Origin: Candidatus Sungbacteria bacterium RIFCSPLOWO2_01_FULL_47_32
Lineage (GTDB): Bacteria; Patescibacteriota; Minisyncoccia; Sungbacterales; GWA2-42-14
Length of the DNA: 37,322 nucleotides
NCBI GenBank assembly: GCA_001820685.1
Contig: MHQP01000031.1
Location: forward strand, 1-37,322
Direction: 5' to 3'
Shown here: in pieces, positions 23,952 through 30,798 of the stretch
Layout: every line of letters starts with the position of its first letter
Position numbering within the stretch: position 1 is the first letter of the stretch
Position numbers and translations under genes: made by a program
The notes under the pieces: generated by a model
Database searches by the model: none
Told to the model about the DNA's origin: nothing
The model's input: the letters and a program-made list of their open reading frames with translations, nothing else

Positions 23952-24242
23952 CTATAAAGGCAAGTCTTCAAGCCGTATTTTGCTGATATCCTGGGGCAGA
24001 TTGGGGATATCCGCAATGGTCCTGGCGGTATATTCTTGGCGGGGCGACAAATGCGGTGCTTCTGCCGTGTGAGCTTCGGCAACCCCCTCAGGCTTCCGGG
24101 AAAACCCTCCTTCGTCAAGACTTCGGCGGGCAAGCATCCCCTCATAATCTTCGTATGTCATAACGACATAGGCAGGCTTCCCCCCCTCCACCATGATGAA
24201 CTTTTCGCCCTTTCGTATTAAATTTTTGAAATTATCGAACAT
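23952..24242 (-). CDS. Phd/YefM-like antitoxin-family protein carrying a repeat insertion
   Basis: The first 40 or so of 96 residues, with KFIMVEGGKPAYVVMTYEDY, match the DNA-binding fold of Phd/YefM antitoxins. From residue 37 the sequence is LARRSLDEGGFSRK, encoded by the same palindrome found in map, here in another frame. The rest is Pro/Glu-rich and may be disordered. No toxin gene is adjacent, so it may be a solitary regulator. It is transcribed towards tuf, but tuf has its own promoter. Confidence 0.65.
   Translation of the reverse strand: MFDNFKNLIRKGEKFIMVEGGKPAYVVMTYEDYEGMLARRSLDEGGFSRKPEGVAEAHTAEAPHLSPRQEYTARTIADIPNLPQDISKIRLEDLPL
24105..24131. repeat. Small palindromic element inside the Phd-like gene
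   Basis: The plus strand reads CCCTCCTTCGTC...GACTTCGGCGGGC. Its complement, GCCCGCCGAAGTCTTGACG, matches the map copy at 8767-8796 through GCCCGCCGAAG and the following CGAAGG. It is read in frame as protein, adding about ten residues. Confidence 0.7.
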
Positions 24243-24283
24243 AACACACTATTTGTAACCTTTTGAAAAAAATGGCGCAAGAC

Positions 24284-24311
24284 TTGACAAATTTATAATT
24301 CTTAATACAAT
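24284..24311 (+). promoter_or_regulatory. Sigma-70-type promoter for the second lipoprotein cassette
   Basis: TTGACA at 24284-24289, a 16 bp spacer and TACAAT at 24306-24311. The -35 is a perfect match to consensus and the -10 matches at five of six positions. The ATG lies 33 bases after the -10. Confidence 0.75.
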
Positions 24312-24344
24312 ATTAACTGAACAAAAACTGTGCGGAGACGCACC

Positions 24345-24641
24345 ATGAAGCTGGCACTACTCCTCGCCATTCCTGTCTTTACTCTAGTCCTTTTTGGTTG
24401 CGGCGCGGATCAGGAATATACTGTTGACGCTAAGGTGGTTGCAAAATGGAAGTCCGGTTCAACAACCATCGTCAGGGTTCTAACCGCAAAAGGCATATTT
24501 GGAGAGTTCACGAATACATATTTCGGCGACATGAGTCCGGAAGTCGGACAATGCGTTACTGTGTGGGTAAGAATCCGGGAGAGCCAGGAGTTGTATATCT
24601 TCGTCGACAGAAATATTACTCCCTGCCAGAGTAGCAGATAA
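24345..24641 (+). CDS. Small lipoprotein, opposite strand inside the str cluster
   Basis: The 98-residue product has a signal peptide and a lipobox VLFGC with Cys19 lipidated. The mature part looks all-beta (VDAKVVAKWKSGSTTIVRVL; QCVTVWVRIRESQELYIFVD) and could be a small OB- or SH3-like domain. The ribosome site is GGAGAC, the same hexamer as in the other lipoprotein cassette. It is bounded by its own promoter and terminator, antisense to the fusA-tuf direction. I do not recognise the family. Confidence 0.75.
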   Translation: MKLALLLAIPVFTLVLFGCGADQEYTVDAKVVAKWKSGSTTIVRVLTAKGIFGEFTNTYFGDMSPEVGQCVTVWVRIRESQELYIFVDRNITPCQSSR

Positions 24642-24643
24642 TC

Positions 24644-24667
24644 GCGGCGAAATTACGCCGCTTTTTT
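24644..24667 (+). terminator. Intrinsic terminator of the second lipoprotein cassette
   Basis: The stem GCGGCG-AAATTA-CGCCGC is followed by six T, starting three bases after the stop codon. Confidence 0.85.
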
Positions 24668-24731
24668 ATTTCTTCCCTTCGGCAATCTGCGCCGCAATAT
24701 TGTTTGGAACTTCCTCGTAGTAATCAAACTC
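24666..24731 (-). pseudogene. Remnant of the fusA 3' end
   Basis: On the minus strand this encodes [21 protein letters not shown] and a TAA stop, a second copy of the EF-G C-terminus. The intact gene ends [21 protein letters not shown] with TAG. Most of the roughly nine base differences are synonymous. The remnant begins exactly at the end of the two-stem element. There is no start codon or upstream frame, so it is not translated as such. Confidence 0.85.
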
Positions 24732-24814
24732 TCCCGACGTTCTATTAAAAAATAATTTAAAGAAGTCGGGATCCCGCTATCCTCCATATATTAGTCTTGA
24801 ATAGATAGCGGGAC
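24732..24814. mobile_element. Two-stem repeat element (family F), fusA copy
   Basis: The 83 bp element has TCCCGACGTTC pairing imperfectly with GAAGTCGGGA, then CCCGCTATC pairing with GATAGCGGG, joined in the centre as GTCGGGATCCCGCTATC. It matches the rplP copy (16046-16129) in reverse orientation, with the same stems and unrelated AT-rich loops. The GATAGCGGGAC end faces the intact fusA and the TCCCGAC end faces the remnant, as at rplP. Confidence 0.8.
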
Positions 24815-24820
24815 ATGTAG

Positions 24821-26932
24821 CTACTTCTTACCCTCGGCAATCTGAACTGCAATATTGCTTGGAACTTCCTCGTAGTAATCAAACTCCATAGAATAGCTTG
24901 CGCGTCCCTGCGTAAGCGAGCGGATTGCCGTTGCGTACCCGAACATTTCTGAAAGCGGAACTTTCGCGCGGATAGTTTTTATACCAAGTCCCCTATCGGA
25001 CATTTCTTCAATGCGGCCTCTTTTTGAATTAAGGTCTCCCGTAACCTCGCCGAGAAAGTTTTCCGGAGTTACGACCTCAACCTTCATGATTGGTTCAAGC
25101 AAAACAAGCTGGGCACGCTTCGCAACTTCCTGGAGCGCCATGGAACCCGCGATCTTAAACGCCGCTTCAGACGAGTCAACATCGTGGTACGAGCCATCAT
25201 AAACGGCAACGCGAACATCCACCAACGGATACCCCGCGAGTACACCTCTGTCCATCGCTTCTTTAACGCCCTTTTCAACTGCAGGAATATATTCTTGAGG
25301 AACGATTCCCCCCTTGATTTCATTTTCAAATTCAAAACCTTTCCCGCGTTCGAGCGGCTCAATCCGAAGCCACACGTGTCCATATTGCCCGCGTCCTCCC
25401 GACTGGCGAATATATTTTCCTTCCGCTTCGGCGGTCTTTTTGATGGTTTCCTTATAGGCAACCTGCGGACGCCCAACGTTCGCTTCAACCGAAAACTCCC
25501 TCTTCATGCGGTCAACGATAATTTCAAGATGGAGTTCGCCCATGCCTGAAATGATTGTTTCTCCCGTTTCCGTGTCTCCCTTAATTCTGAAGGTCGGGTC
25601 CTCATCAGAAAGGCGCTTCATGGCCATACCCATCTTTTCCTGGTCGGCTTTTGTCTTCGGTTCAATCCTCAACGAAACGACTGGTTCCGGAAATACGATT
25701 TTTTCAAGAATAATCGGCTTTTCCGGGTCGCAAAGAGTATCCCCCGTCCGGGTCATTTTCAACCCAACAAGCGCCCCGATATTCCCGGCTTGTATTTCTT
25801 TCAGCTCTTCCCGCTGGTCCGCGTGCATTCGCAAAATACGCCCGACCCGCTCCTGGTCTCCTTTTGTAGCATTCAAAACATAACTTCCGGCCGTAAGCGT
25901 TCCGGAATAAACGCGAAAATACGTCAATTGGCCGACGAACGGGTCGGTTTGCAGTTTGAAAGCAAGGGCCGCAAACGGCGCGTCGTCTCTTGCTTCGCGG
26001 GTGATTTCGGCGCCCGATTTCGGGTCAATTCCTTTTACCGGCGGAAGATCCAGCGGGGAAGGAAGAAAATCAACAACGCCGTCGAGCACCAATTGCACGC
26101 CTTTATTTTTTAAGGCCGTTCCGCAAAATACCGGAACCAGGCGATATGAAAGTGTTGCCGTGCGAAGAGCTTTTTTAATTTCATCCGCCGCAATTTCCTT
26201 TCCCTCAAGAAAGCGTTCCGTAAGAGAATCATCCGTTTCTGCGACTTTTTCCCAAAGATTGTTATGCCATTTTTCTGCTTCGGCTTTCAACTCTACGGGA
26301 ATATTGGAAAGAATTATTTTTTCTCCTCTCTCCCCTTCAAACGTGATCTTCTTCATGCGTATAAGGTCAACAACGCCTTCAAAATTCTCCTCACTACCGA
26401 TTGGAACCATAACCGGAACGGCATTCGGAGTAAGGCGATCCCAAATGGAACGAAGCGCTTTGTCCCACGATGCCCCCATTCGATCGAGTTTGTTTATAAA
26501 ACAAATTCTGGGGACTTTGTATTTGTCCGCTTGTCTCCATACTGTTTCCGATTGTGGTTCCACCCCGGCAACCCCGTCAAAAACAACGACTCCGCCATCA
26601 AGAACCCGGAGCGAACGTTCTACTTCGACGGTAAAATCCACGTGACCTGGAGTATCAATAATGTTTATGCGGTATTCATTCTCGTGTGTCTGTTTTTCGG
26701 CGGGCAAGTAAGTCGGCTTCCAGAAGCAGTTTGTTGCAGCCGATGTAATGGTAATTCCGCGTTCTCTCTCCTGCTCCATCCAGTCCATGACGGTGTCCCC
26801 CGTGTGAACCTCGCCTATTTTGTGGGAAACTCCCGTATAAAAAAGAACACGCTCCGTTACGGTCGTTTTCCCTGCATCAATATGTGCGATTATCCCGATG
26901 TCTCTTGTTCTTTCAAGAGGATAGTCTCTCAT
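24821..26932 (-). CDS. fusA: Elongation factor G
   Basis: The 703-residue translocase GTPase moves tRNAs and mRNA after peptide bond formation. P-loop [19 protein letters not shown], the switch region with [25 protein letters not shown] and NKLDRMGA are intact. Domain IV includes the tip region around [11 protein letters not shown], and domain V ends [15 protein letters not shown]. Its last 20 codons are duplicated on the far side of the adjacent repeat element, so the gene end may have been exchanged. It is preceded by the 207-residue orphan gene rather than directly by rpsG. Confidence 0.99.
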   Translation of the reverse strand: MRDYPLERTRDIGIIAHIDAGKTTVTERVLFYTGVSHKIGEVHTGDTVMDWMEQERERGITITSAATNCFWKPTYLPAEKQTHENEYRINIIDTPGHVDFTVEVERSLRVLDGGVVVFDGVAGVEPQSETVWRQADKYKVPRICFINKLDRMGASWDKALRSIWDRLTPNAVPVMVPIGSEENFEGVVDLIRMKKITFEGERGEKIILSNIPVELKAEAEKWHNNLWEKVAETDDSLTERFLEGKEIAADEIKKALRTATLSYRLVPVFCGTALKNKGVQLVLDGVVDFLPSPLDLPPVKGIDPKSGAEITREARDDAPFAALAFKLQTDPFVGQLTYFRVYSGTLTAGSYVLNATKGDQERVGRILRMHADQREELKEIQAGNIGALVGLKMTRTGDTLCDPEKPIILEKIVFPEPVVSLRIEPKTKADQEKMGMAMKRLSDEDPTFRIKGDTETGETIISGMGELHLEIIVDRMKREFSVEANVGRPQVAYKETIKKTAEAEGKYIRQSGGRGQYGHVWLRIEPLERGKGFEFENEIKGGIVPQEYIPAVEKGVKEAMDRGVLAGYPLVDVRVAVYDGSYHDVDSSEAAFKIAGSMALQEVAKRAQLVLLEPIMKVEVVTPENFLGEVTGDLNSKRGRIEEMSDRGLGIKTIRAKVPLSEMFGYATAIRSLTQGRASYSMEFDYYEEVPSNIAVQIAEGKK

Positions 26933-26947
26933 ACGATAAATAAAAAA

Positions 26948-27571
26948 TTACTCAATTCTTTCTTGTGGCGGCTGCCGCTGTCCTCTTTCAAACTCCTCCA
27001 TTTTTTTCTTTAGCGACGGCGTAGATTCCAACAGCTTCTCCAGCAACTTACCTCCGGCCACAACTTCTTCCTTTGCCTGTTTTTGTAAGGCTTCTTTCAC
27101 CGATGGATGCTCCTTGTTTAAGCCAAGGCTAGCGCTAAAAGGGATATGTACGCTAGGATCCTGTCCCAACATTCTTGTAGCTTCTGCCTCTTCCTGGTAG
27201 GCGTCGTGCAGGATCCTTTTGATATTCATCTCTTCTGCGGAGACCTTCCATGTCTTTGCCATCCAGTCTTTTAGCTCAAGAAGGGTGCGAGCTTGGTCTT
27301 TGAATGTGTAGCTCTTTAAATTTAAAATTTCAGCACGATTGTTAAACTCTCTATATTCTCGAGTATCAGGGCTTAACTTTCTTCTTTCTAAAATTGCAAG
27401 AAGGCCTGTCCACATTTTTACCCCGAACGCAATATCGTCTTCAAATTGTCTTTCAAGATTATCCTCCGTCCAAAAACTTCCCTCATCAATACCTTCAATT
27501 TCCTTTCGAATTTCTTCAGGCAAAACGTAAGGCTTTTTTTGCTGCTTAAATTTCTCTTGTCCGCTTTCCAT
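26948..27571 (-). CDS. Orphan helical protein between rpsG and fusA (207 aa)
   Basis: Unrecognised. It is highly charged and appears alpha-helical for most of its length (RQFEDDIAFGVKMWTGLLAI; EMNIKRILHDAYQEEAEATR), with an N-terminal Lys/Gln-rich segment and a C-terminal Glu/Arg/Pro-rich tail. No signal peptide, no membrane helix and no Cys. It is co-oriented with rpsG and fusA and ends 15 bp before fusA, so it is likely co-transcribed. Its general character is similar to the two orphans between rpsJ and rplC, but I see no convincing sequence match. Confidence 0.7.
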   Translation of the reverse strand: MESGQEKFKQQKKPYVLPEEIRKEIEGIDEGSFWTEDNLERQFEDDIAFGVKMWTGLLAILERRKLSPDTREYREFNNRAEILNLKSYTFKDQARTLLELKDWMAKTWKVSAEEMNIKRILHDAYQEEAEATRMLGQDPSVHIPFSASLGLNKEHPSVKEALQKQAKEEVVAGGKLLEKLLESTPSLKKKMEEFERGQRQPPQERIE

Positions 27572-27644
27572 AAGTCAAGGTTTCATTATACAAAGCGAGT
27601 CAGTTTTTCCTGAAAACGCTTACCTTACCGTGAGTTAATCATGA

Positions 27645-27737
27645 GCGAAGATTTCTTATATTTTTTCATCGGGTTGGCAGTGGGATCGAACAAGTATCTA
27701 TAAAATAAAGGCGTGAAAAAATATAAGAAATCAAGCG
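27645..27737. repeat. Inverted-repeat element between rpsG and the 207-aa gene
   Basis: ATTTCTTATATTTTTTCAT at 27651-27669 pairs with GTGAAAAAATATAAGAAAT at 27713-27731 (18 Watson-Crick plus one G-U). With shared flanks the unit is about 93 bp. It lies three bases after the rpsG stop on the minus strand. It would form a long AU-rich hairpin in the operon transcript. Confidence 0.65.
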
Positions 27738-27739
27738 AA

Positions 27740-28207
27740 TTACCATGCGAAGTGAGCGAAAGCTTTGTTGGCTTCGGCCATGCGGTGTGTATCCATCTTC
27801 TTTTTGATGGCGTTTCCTTCGCCTTTTGAAGCGGCGAAGAGCTCTTCGGCAAGCTTTTCTGCCATCGGCTTCCCCTTCTTGCTTCGCGCCGAATTCAATA
27901 TCCAAGTATAGGCGAGTTGCATTTTCCGCTCTCCACGAACCTCGCGCGGAACCTGATATGTGGCACCACCAATGCGGCGTGCTTTAATTTCAAGAAGCGG
28001 AGAGGCATTTTTTATTGCCAAATCAAAAGTAGCCACAGGGTCAACCTTGTATTTTTTCTCAAGGACATCAAACGTCTTATAAACGACTTTCTGCGCAACG
28101 GTCTTCTTGCCCTTGCGCATGACGTAGTTGATGAACTTGGCAATCATCTGATTTCCATATTTCGGATCGGGGATTATTTCACGTTTTATATTTCGTTTTC
28201 TTCGCAT
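27740..28207 (-). CDS. rpsG: 30S ribosomal protein uS7
   Basis: The 155-residue primary head-binding protein starts MRRKRNIKREIIPDPKYGNQ. It carries the family signature region FINYVMRKGKKTVAQKVVY and the sequence GGATYQVPREVRGERKMQLA, and ends MAEANKAFAHFAW. It follows rpsL by 29 bp, the usual order. Confidence 0.97.
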   Translation of the reverse strand: MRRKRNIKREIIPDPKYGNQMIAKFINYVMRKGKKTVAQKVVYKTFDVLEKKYKVDPVATFDLAIKNASPLLEIKARRIGGATYQVPREVRGERKMQLAYTWILNSARSKKGKPMAEKLAEELFAASKGEGNAIKKKMDTHRMAEANKAFAHFAW

Positions 28208-28236
28208 ATTCTAAAAAATTCTAAACGACATTTTTA

Positions 28237-28647
28237 TTATTTCTTGGGTCGTTTTGCTCCATATTTTGACCGCTGTTGCTTGCGGTCAACCCCGGATGTA
28301 TCAAGAATTCCGCGAACAATGTGATACCGCACCCCAGGCAAGTCCTTTACTCTTCCTCCTCGTATCATGACCACCGAATGCTCTTGCAAATTGTGTCCTT
28401 CTCCAGGGATATAAGCCGTAACTTCCATTCCGTTCGTAAGGCGTACACGAGCAACTTTTCGAAGGGCCGAGTTCGGCTTTTTGGGCGTAACAGTCGTTAC
28501 TTTGACGCATACTCCCCGCTTAAAAGGAGAAGCATACGGCCTCGGCCTGTTCTTCAAAACATTAAAACCGCGCAGGAGTGCCGGCGCTTTTGACTTTCCT
28601 TTCCTTATTTTCCGCCCTCGTTTTACGAGTTGGTTTATCGTAGGCAT
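28237..28647 (-). CDS. rpsL: 30S ribosomal protein uS12
   Basis: The decoding-centre protein, 136 residues from the preferred ATG. Seen: [16 protein letters not shown] at the start, the conserved block [20 protein letters not shown] containing the Lys tied to streptomycin sensitivity in E. coli, and [23 protein letters not shown] 12 bases upstream would add MNSS, but the family start and the position of the promoter favour the ATG. Confidence 0.97.
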   Translation of the reverse strand: MPTINQLVKRGRKIRKGKSKAPALLRGFNVLKNRPRPYASPFKRGVCVKVTTVTPKKPNSALRKVARVRLTNGMEVTAYIPGEGHNLQEHSVVMIRGGRVKDLPGVRYHIVRGILDTSGVDRKQQRSKYGAKRPKK

Positions 28648-28676
28648 TGAACTATTCACTTGCTAGATACTTGAAT

Positions 28677-28705
28677 ATAGTACATATATACGCTATCGAA
28701 TGCAA
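28677..28705 (-). promoter_or_regulatory. rpsL promoter (proximal)
   Basis: Minus strand: TTGCAT (28700-28705), a 17 bp spacer and TACTAT (28677-28682), giving a leader of only about 23 nt to the rpsL ATG. The -35 overlaps the CAAG target duplication of mobile element copy B. Confidence 0.6.
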
Positions 28706-28706
28706 G

Positions 28707-28816
28707 CCCATATTAGAAACTCTCTCGGTAATCCCTGTGTAAAAAAGAAAAGGCGAAGCCGCCTAATGGCTAGATAGTATTTAAAATCGGATCAAAACTT
28801 TACGCTTCTAACGGGG
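28707..28816. mobile_element. MITE-like element copy B (110 bp)
   Basis: The ends are CCCATATTAGAA and TTCTAACGGGG, flanked by CAAG on both sides (28703-28706 and 28817-28820). The centre has AGGCGAAGCCGCCTAATGGCT, matching copy A. Inserted right at the -35 hexamer of the rpsL promoter. Confidence 0.85.
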
Positions 28817-28824
28817 CAAGTGCA

Positions 28825-28853
28825 AATCTATCATAATGACTGGGAAAGGTCAA
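28825..28853 (-). promoter_or_regulatory. Possible distal rpsL promoter
   Basis: Minus strand: TTGACC (28848-28853), a 17 bp spacer and TAGATT (28825-28830). The -35 coincides with the TCAA duplication of copy D, which begins at 28854. Transcripts from here would read through copy B into rpsL. Confidence 0.45.
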
Positions 28854-29081
28854 CCCTATTTAGAGATTCGCCCAAGCCTTTTGCATGAGAAATACTATGA
28901 AGCGAAGTCCCGTTAGAAGTTTTAAATCGACCTAGTGCGGGTGGGTTAATTTTAGCTGAAAGCGCCTTCGCTTTATAATGCTTGATTGATATTAGGCTCG
29001 GATGAACTTCTAACAGGACGAAGCCGCCTCCGGCTCACAATAGCTTGAATAAAAGGAAAGAATCTTAAACCTCTAACTGGG
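28854..29081. mobile_element. MITE-like element copy D, interrupted by copy C
   Basis: The outer ends are CCCTATTTAGAG and CTCTAACTGGG, flanked by TCAA on the left and TCAG on the right. Removing copy C and one CGAAG repeat leaves 112 bp, the family length. It also restores a centre, GCGAAGCCGCCTCCGGCT, that matches copies A and B. Confidence 0.8.
28908..29018. mobile_element. MITE-like element copy C (111 bp), nested in copy D
   Basis: The ends TCCCGTTAGAAGTT and AACTTCTAACAGGA are complementary at 13 of 14 positions. The 5 bp duplication CGAAG flanks it (28903-28907 and 29019-29023). The centre AAAGCGCCTTCGCTTT is a hairpin different from that of A, B and D, so this is a diverged member. 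Confidence 0.85.
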
Positions 29082-29121
29082 TCAGCCTCGCGCCTCTTAC
29101 AAAGCCTCCACCATCAGGCCC

Positions 29122-29149
29122 TTGATTCCTTGTGCTAGAAGAATATAGT
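29122..29149 (+). promoter_or_regulatory. Possible promoter of the first PafA-like gene
   Basis: TTGATT at 29122-29127, a 16 bp spacer and TATAGT at 29144-29149 on the plus strand, with the ATG 34 bases downstream and a good AAGGAG ribosome site between. Confidence 0.5.
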
Positions 29150-29182
29150 TGATTTTACAGGCTCATTGAAAAGGAGTGTTCA

Positions 29183-30637
29183 ATGGAAAGGCGAATTTTC
29201 GGCCTTGAAAATGAGTATTCGACCTGTGAAAAAAGCAGAGATGGGTTTATATCAGTTTCCGGAAGTTCCGTATTCCCGAGTTGGTTCATTAGGCTGAAAG
29301 AAAATCCGGTTATAAAAAAATATAAGCTTAGTTCAGAAACCTACCAGGATACTATTGACGGCTGGATTGGCGCAAACGGCGGACGTTTTTACCTTGATAT
29401 TAACGGAAAATTCATTCCCGAATATGCAACCCCCGAATGCGACTCCCCGCGCGTTGCCGCAATCCACGATAAGGCGGGGGAACTGTTCTTGCATGAACTC
29501 CGAACCGCTATTGCAAAGGAATATGCAGAGCGAAATGGGGAAAAACCCCCTTCCATCATTATCTCCAAAAACACAACTGTTAGCGACCAAGGGCCCCTTA
29601 CCACCTCGTATGTCGGAGTGCACGAAAACTACCTCTACAATAACTCCATTTTTCTGAAAGAAGCGGATAAGACCACTCTTCGGAATTTTCTCGGCCCGTT
29701 CTTTGCTTCACGCGTCATTATCAACGGTGCTGGCGGCATACGAAAAGATTCCGACGGCCGGTGGCGATATGTTATTTCCCAACGCGCGTTCAAGGCAGCC
29801 AGCGACAGGTGTTTCGTAACCGAAAAACCTGATGAGTATAACCAGAATACGCTGATTCGGCTCCACATCGTGCACGGCGACCCGAATATGTCGCCATTCG
29901 CCACATACCTGAAACTTGGAACGGCCCATCTGGTACTCCGCGCCGCCGAAGAAAGCTGTATTGCCAATCCCCCGGTCGAACTCCCAGACAACTCACACAG
30001 AGCGCTGACAGCATTTTCACAGGATACTTCTCTACAAAAAACGGTCCGCGATGAACTAAGGAAAAAGAACTATCGCGCGCTTGATATTCAGTATGAATAC
30101 CTTCATTATGTCCATCGCGCCGTCCACTCCCTCTCCGAAGAAGATAAGCAAATCCTCCGCGACTGGGAGTGGGTACTCGTAGCGCTCGAAAGGAATCCCG
30201 AAGAACTCCACCGGCATCTCGACTGGGTAACAAAACTCGTCCACATGAGGCACACAACGAATGATTTCGGAAACCCGAAAGCCCGCATGTTCGATTTCCT
30301 TTACTCCGACATCAGCCCGGCAGGGATCTACAACCGCCTTCGAAAGAACGGCTATGTTTATGAATTTGTGTCTGACGCGGAAATTGAGAGAACAGGGCTG
30401 ACTCCGCCCCGTACTCGCGCCTCGGTGCGCGCGCGATACCTTACAGAAGTGTTTGAAAAGAATTTCCCGTACTTTTATGTAAACTGGAACCTCGTTCACG
30501 GCGTAAATGGCGTCAGGCTAAATGATCCGTTTGAAACAACGAGTGAGTCTCTTGAAAAAATGCTTGAGGAGATAGCAAAAGGTATCTGGCCTAGCAGCCT
30601 CCAGCAGCCGGATTCGGAATTTTATGGCGACTTGTGA
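29183..30637 (+). CDS. PafA/Dop-family carboxylate-amine ligase (Pup ligase-like), copy 1
   Basis: The 484-residue protein belongs to the pupylation enzyme family, which joins (PafA) or removes and deamidates (Dop) a small modifier on protein lysines. Seen: the N-terminal metal-binding motif RRIFGLENEY with Glu9, as in actinobacterial PafA. The catalytic-Asp region is GANGGRFYLD (Asp72), followed by IPEYATPEC. Later motifs are GVHENYL, LHIVHGDPNMSPFATYLKLG, HLDWVTK and, near the end, VRLNDPFETTSESLEKML. The AAGGAG site fixes the start. The short segment between Glu9 and Asp72 lacks the long Dop loop, so ligase is the better guess. No Pup-like gene or proteasome gene is in the window. It ends in a strong terminator. 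Confidence 0.85.
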   Translation: MERRIFGLENEYSTCEKSRDGFISVSGSSVFPSWFIRLKENPVIKKYKLSSETYQDTIDGWIGANGGRFYLDINGKFIPEYATPECDSPRVAAIHDKAGELFLHELRTAIAKEYAERNGEKPPSIIISKNTTVSDQGPLTTSYVGVHENYLYNNSIFLKEADKTTLRNFLGPFFASRVIINGAGGIRKDSDGRWRYVISQRAFKAASDRCFVTEKPDEYNQNTLIRLHIVHGDPNMSPFATYLKLGTAHLVLRAAEESCIANPPVELPDNSHRALTAFSQDTSLQKTVRDELRKKNYRALDIQYEYLHYVHRAVHSLSEEDKQILRDWEWVLVALERNPEELHRHLDWVTKLVHMRHTTNDFGNPKARMFDFLYSDISPAGIYNRLRKNGYVYEFVSDAEIERTGLTPPRTRASVRARYLTEVFEKNFPYFYVNWNLVHGVNGVRLNDPFETTSESLEKMLEEIAKGIWPSSLQQPDSEFYGDL

Positions 30638-30660
30638 GAAATAAAATAAGACAGAAAAAC

Positions 30661-30690
30661 CCGTCCCGCTTTCAGCGAGACGGTTTTTTT
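30661..30690 (+). terminator. Intrinsic terminator after the first PafA-like gene
   Basis: CCGTCCCGCT-TTC-AGCGAGACGG (nine pairs, one mismatch) is followed by seven T. It separates the two paralogues into different transcripts, at least in part. Confidence 0.85.
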
Positions 30691-30798
30691 ATTTTACGCC
30701 ATACAAATTAAAAAAATTGGAGACAGACCGGTTGACCAACCCGCTCGAGAACCGTAAAGTAACGCTATCCCCTTTTCTTTGAAAAAATGGATGTATTC

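Noticed and set aside
27638-27655. Possible rpsG 3'-end remnant (Phe-Ala-His then Asp and stop) beyond the AU-rich inverted repeat
   Set aside because: Only about nine bases match, and the same CTTCGCTCATG motif also occurs near 21893, so it is better explained as a common short repeat than as a third gene-end duplication.
28700-29090. CRISPR array
   Set aside because: The repeated motifs are inverted and 109-112 bp apart with target duplications, not regular direct repeats with unique spacers; no cas genes are present.
28660-29182. Search for a hidden Pup or UBact gene beside the PafA-like genes
   Set aside because: The short frames I read here and between or after the two ligases do not give a 50-80 residue product ending in G-E or G-Q. 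The space is filled by mobile elements.
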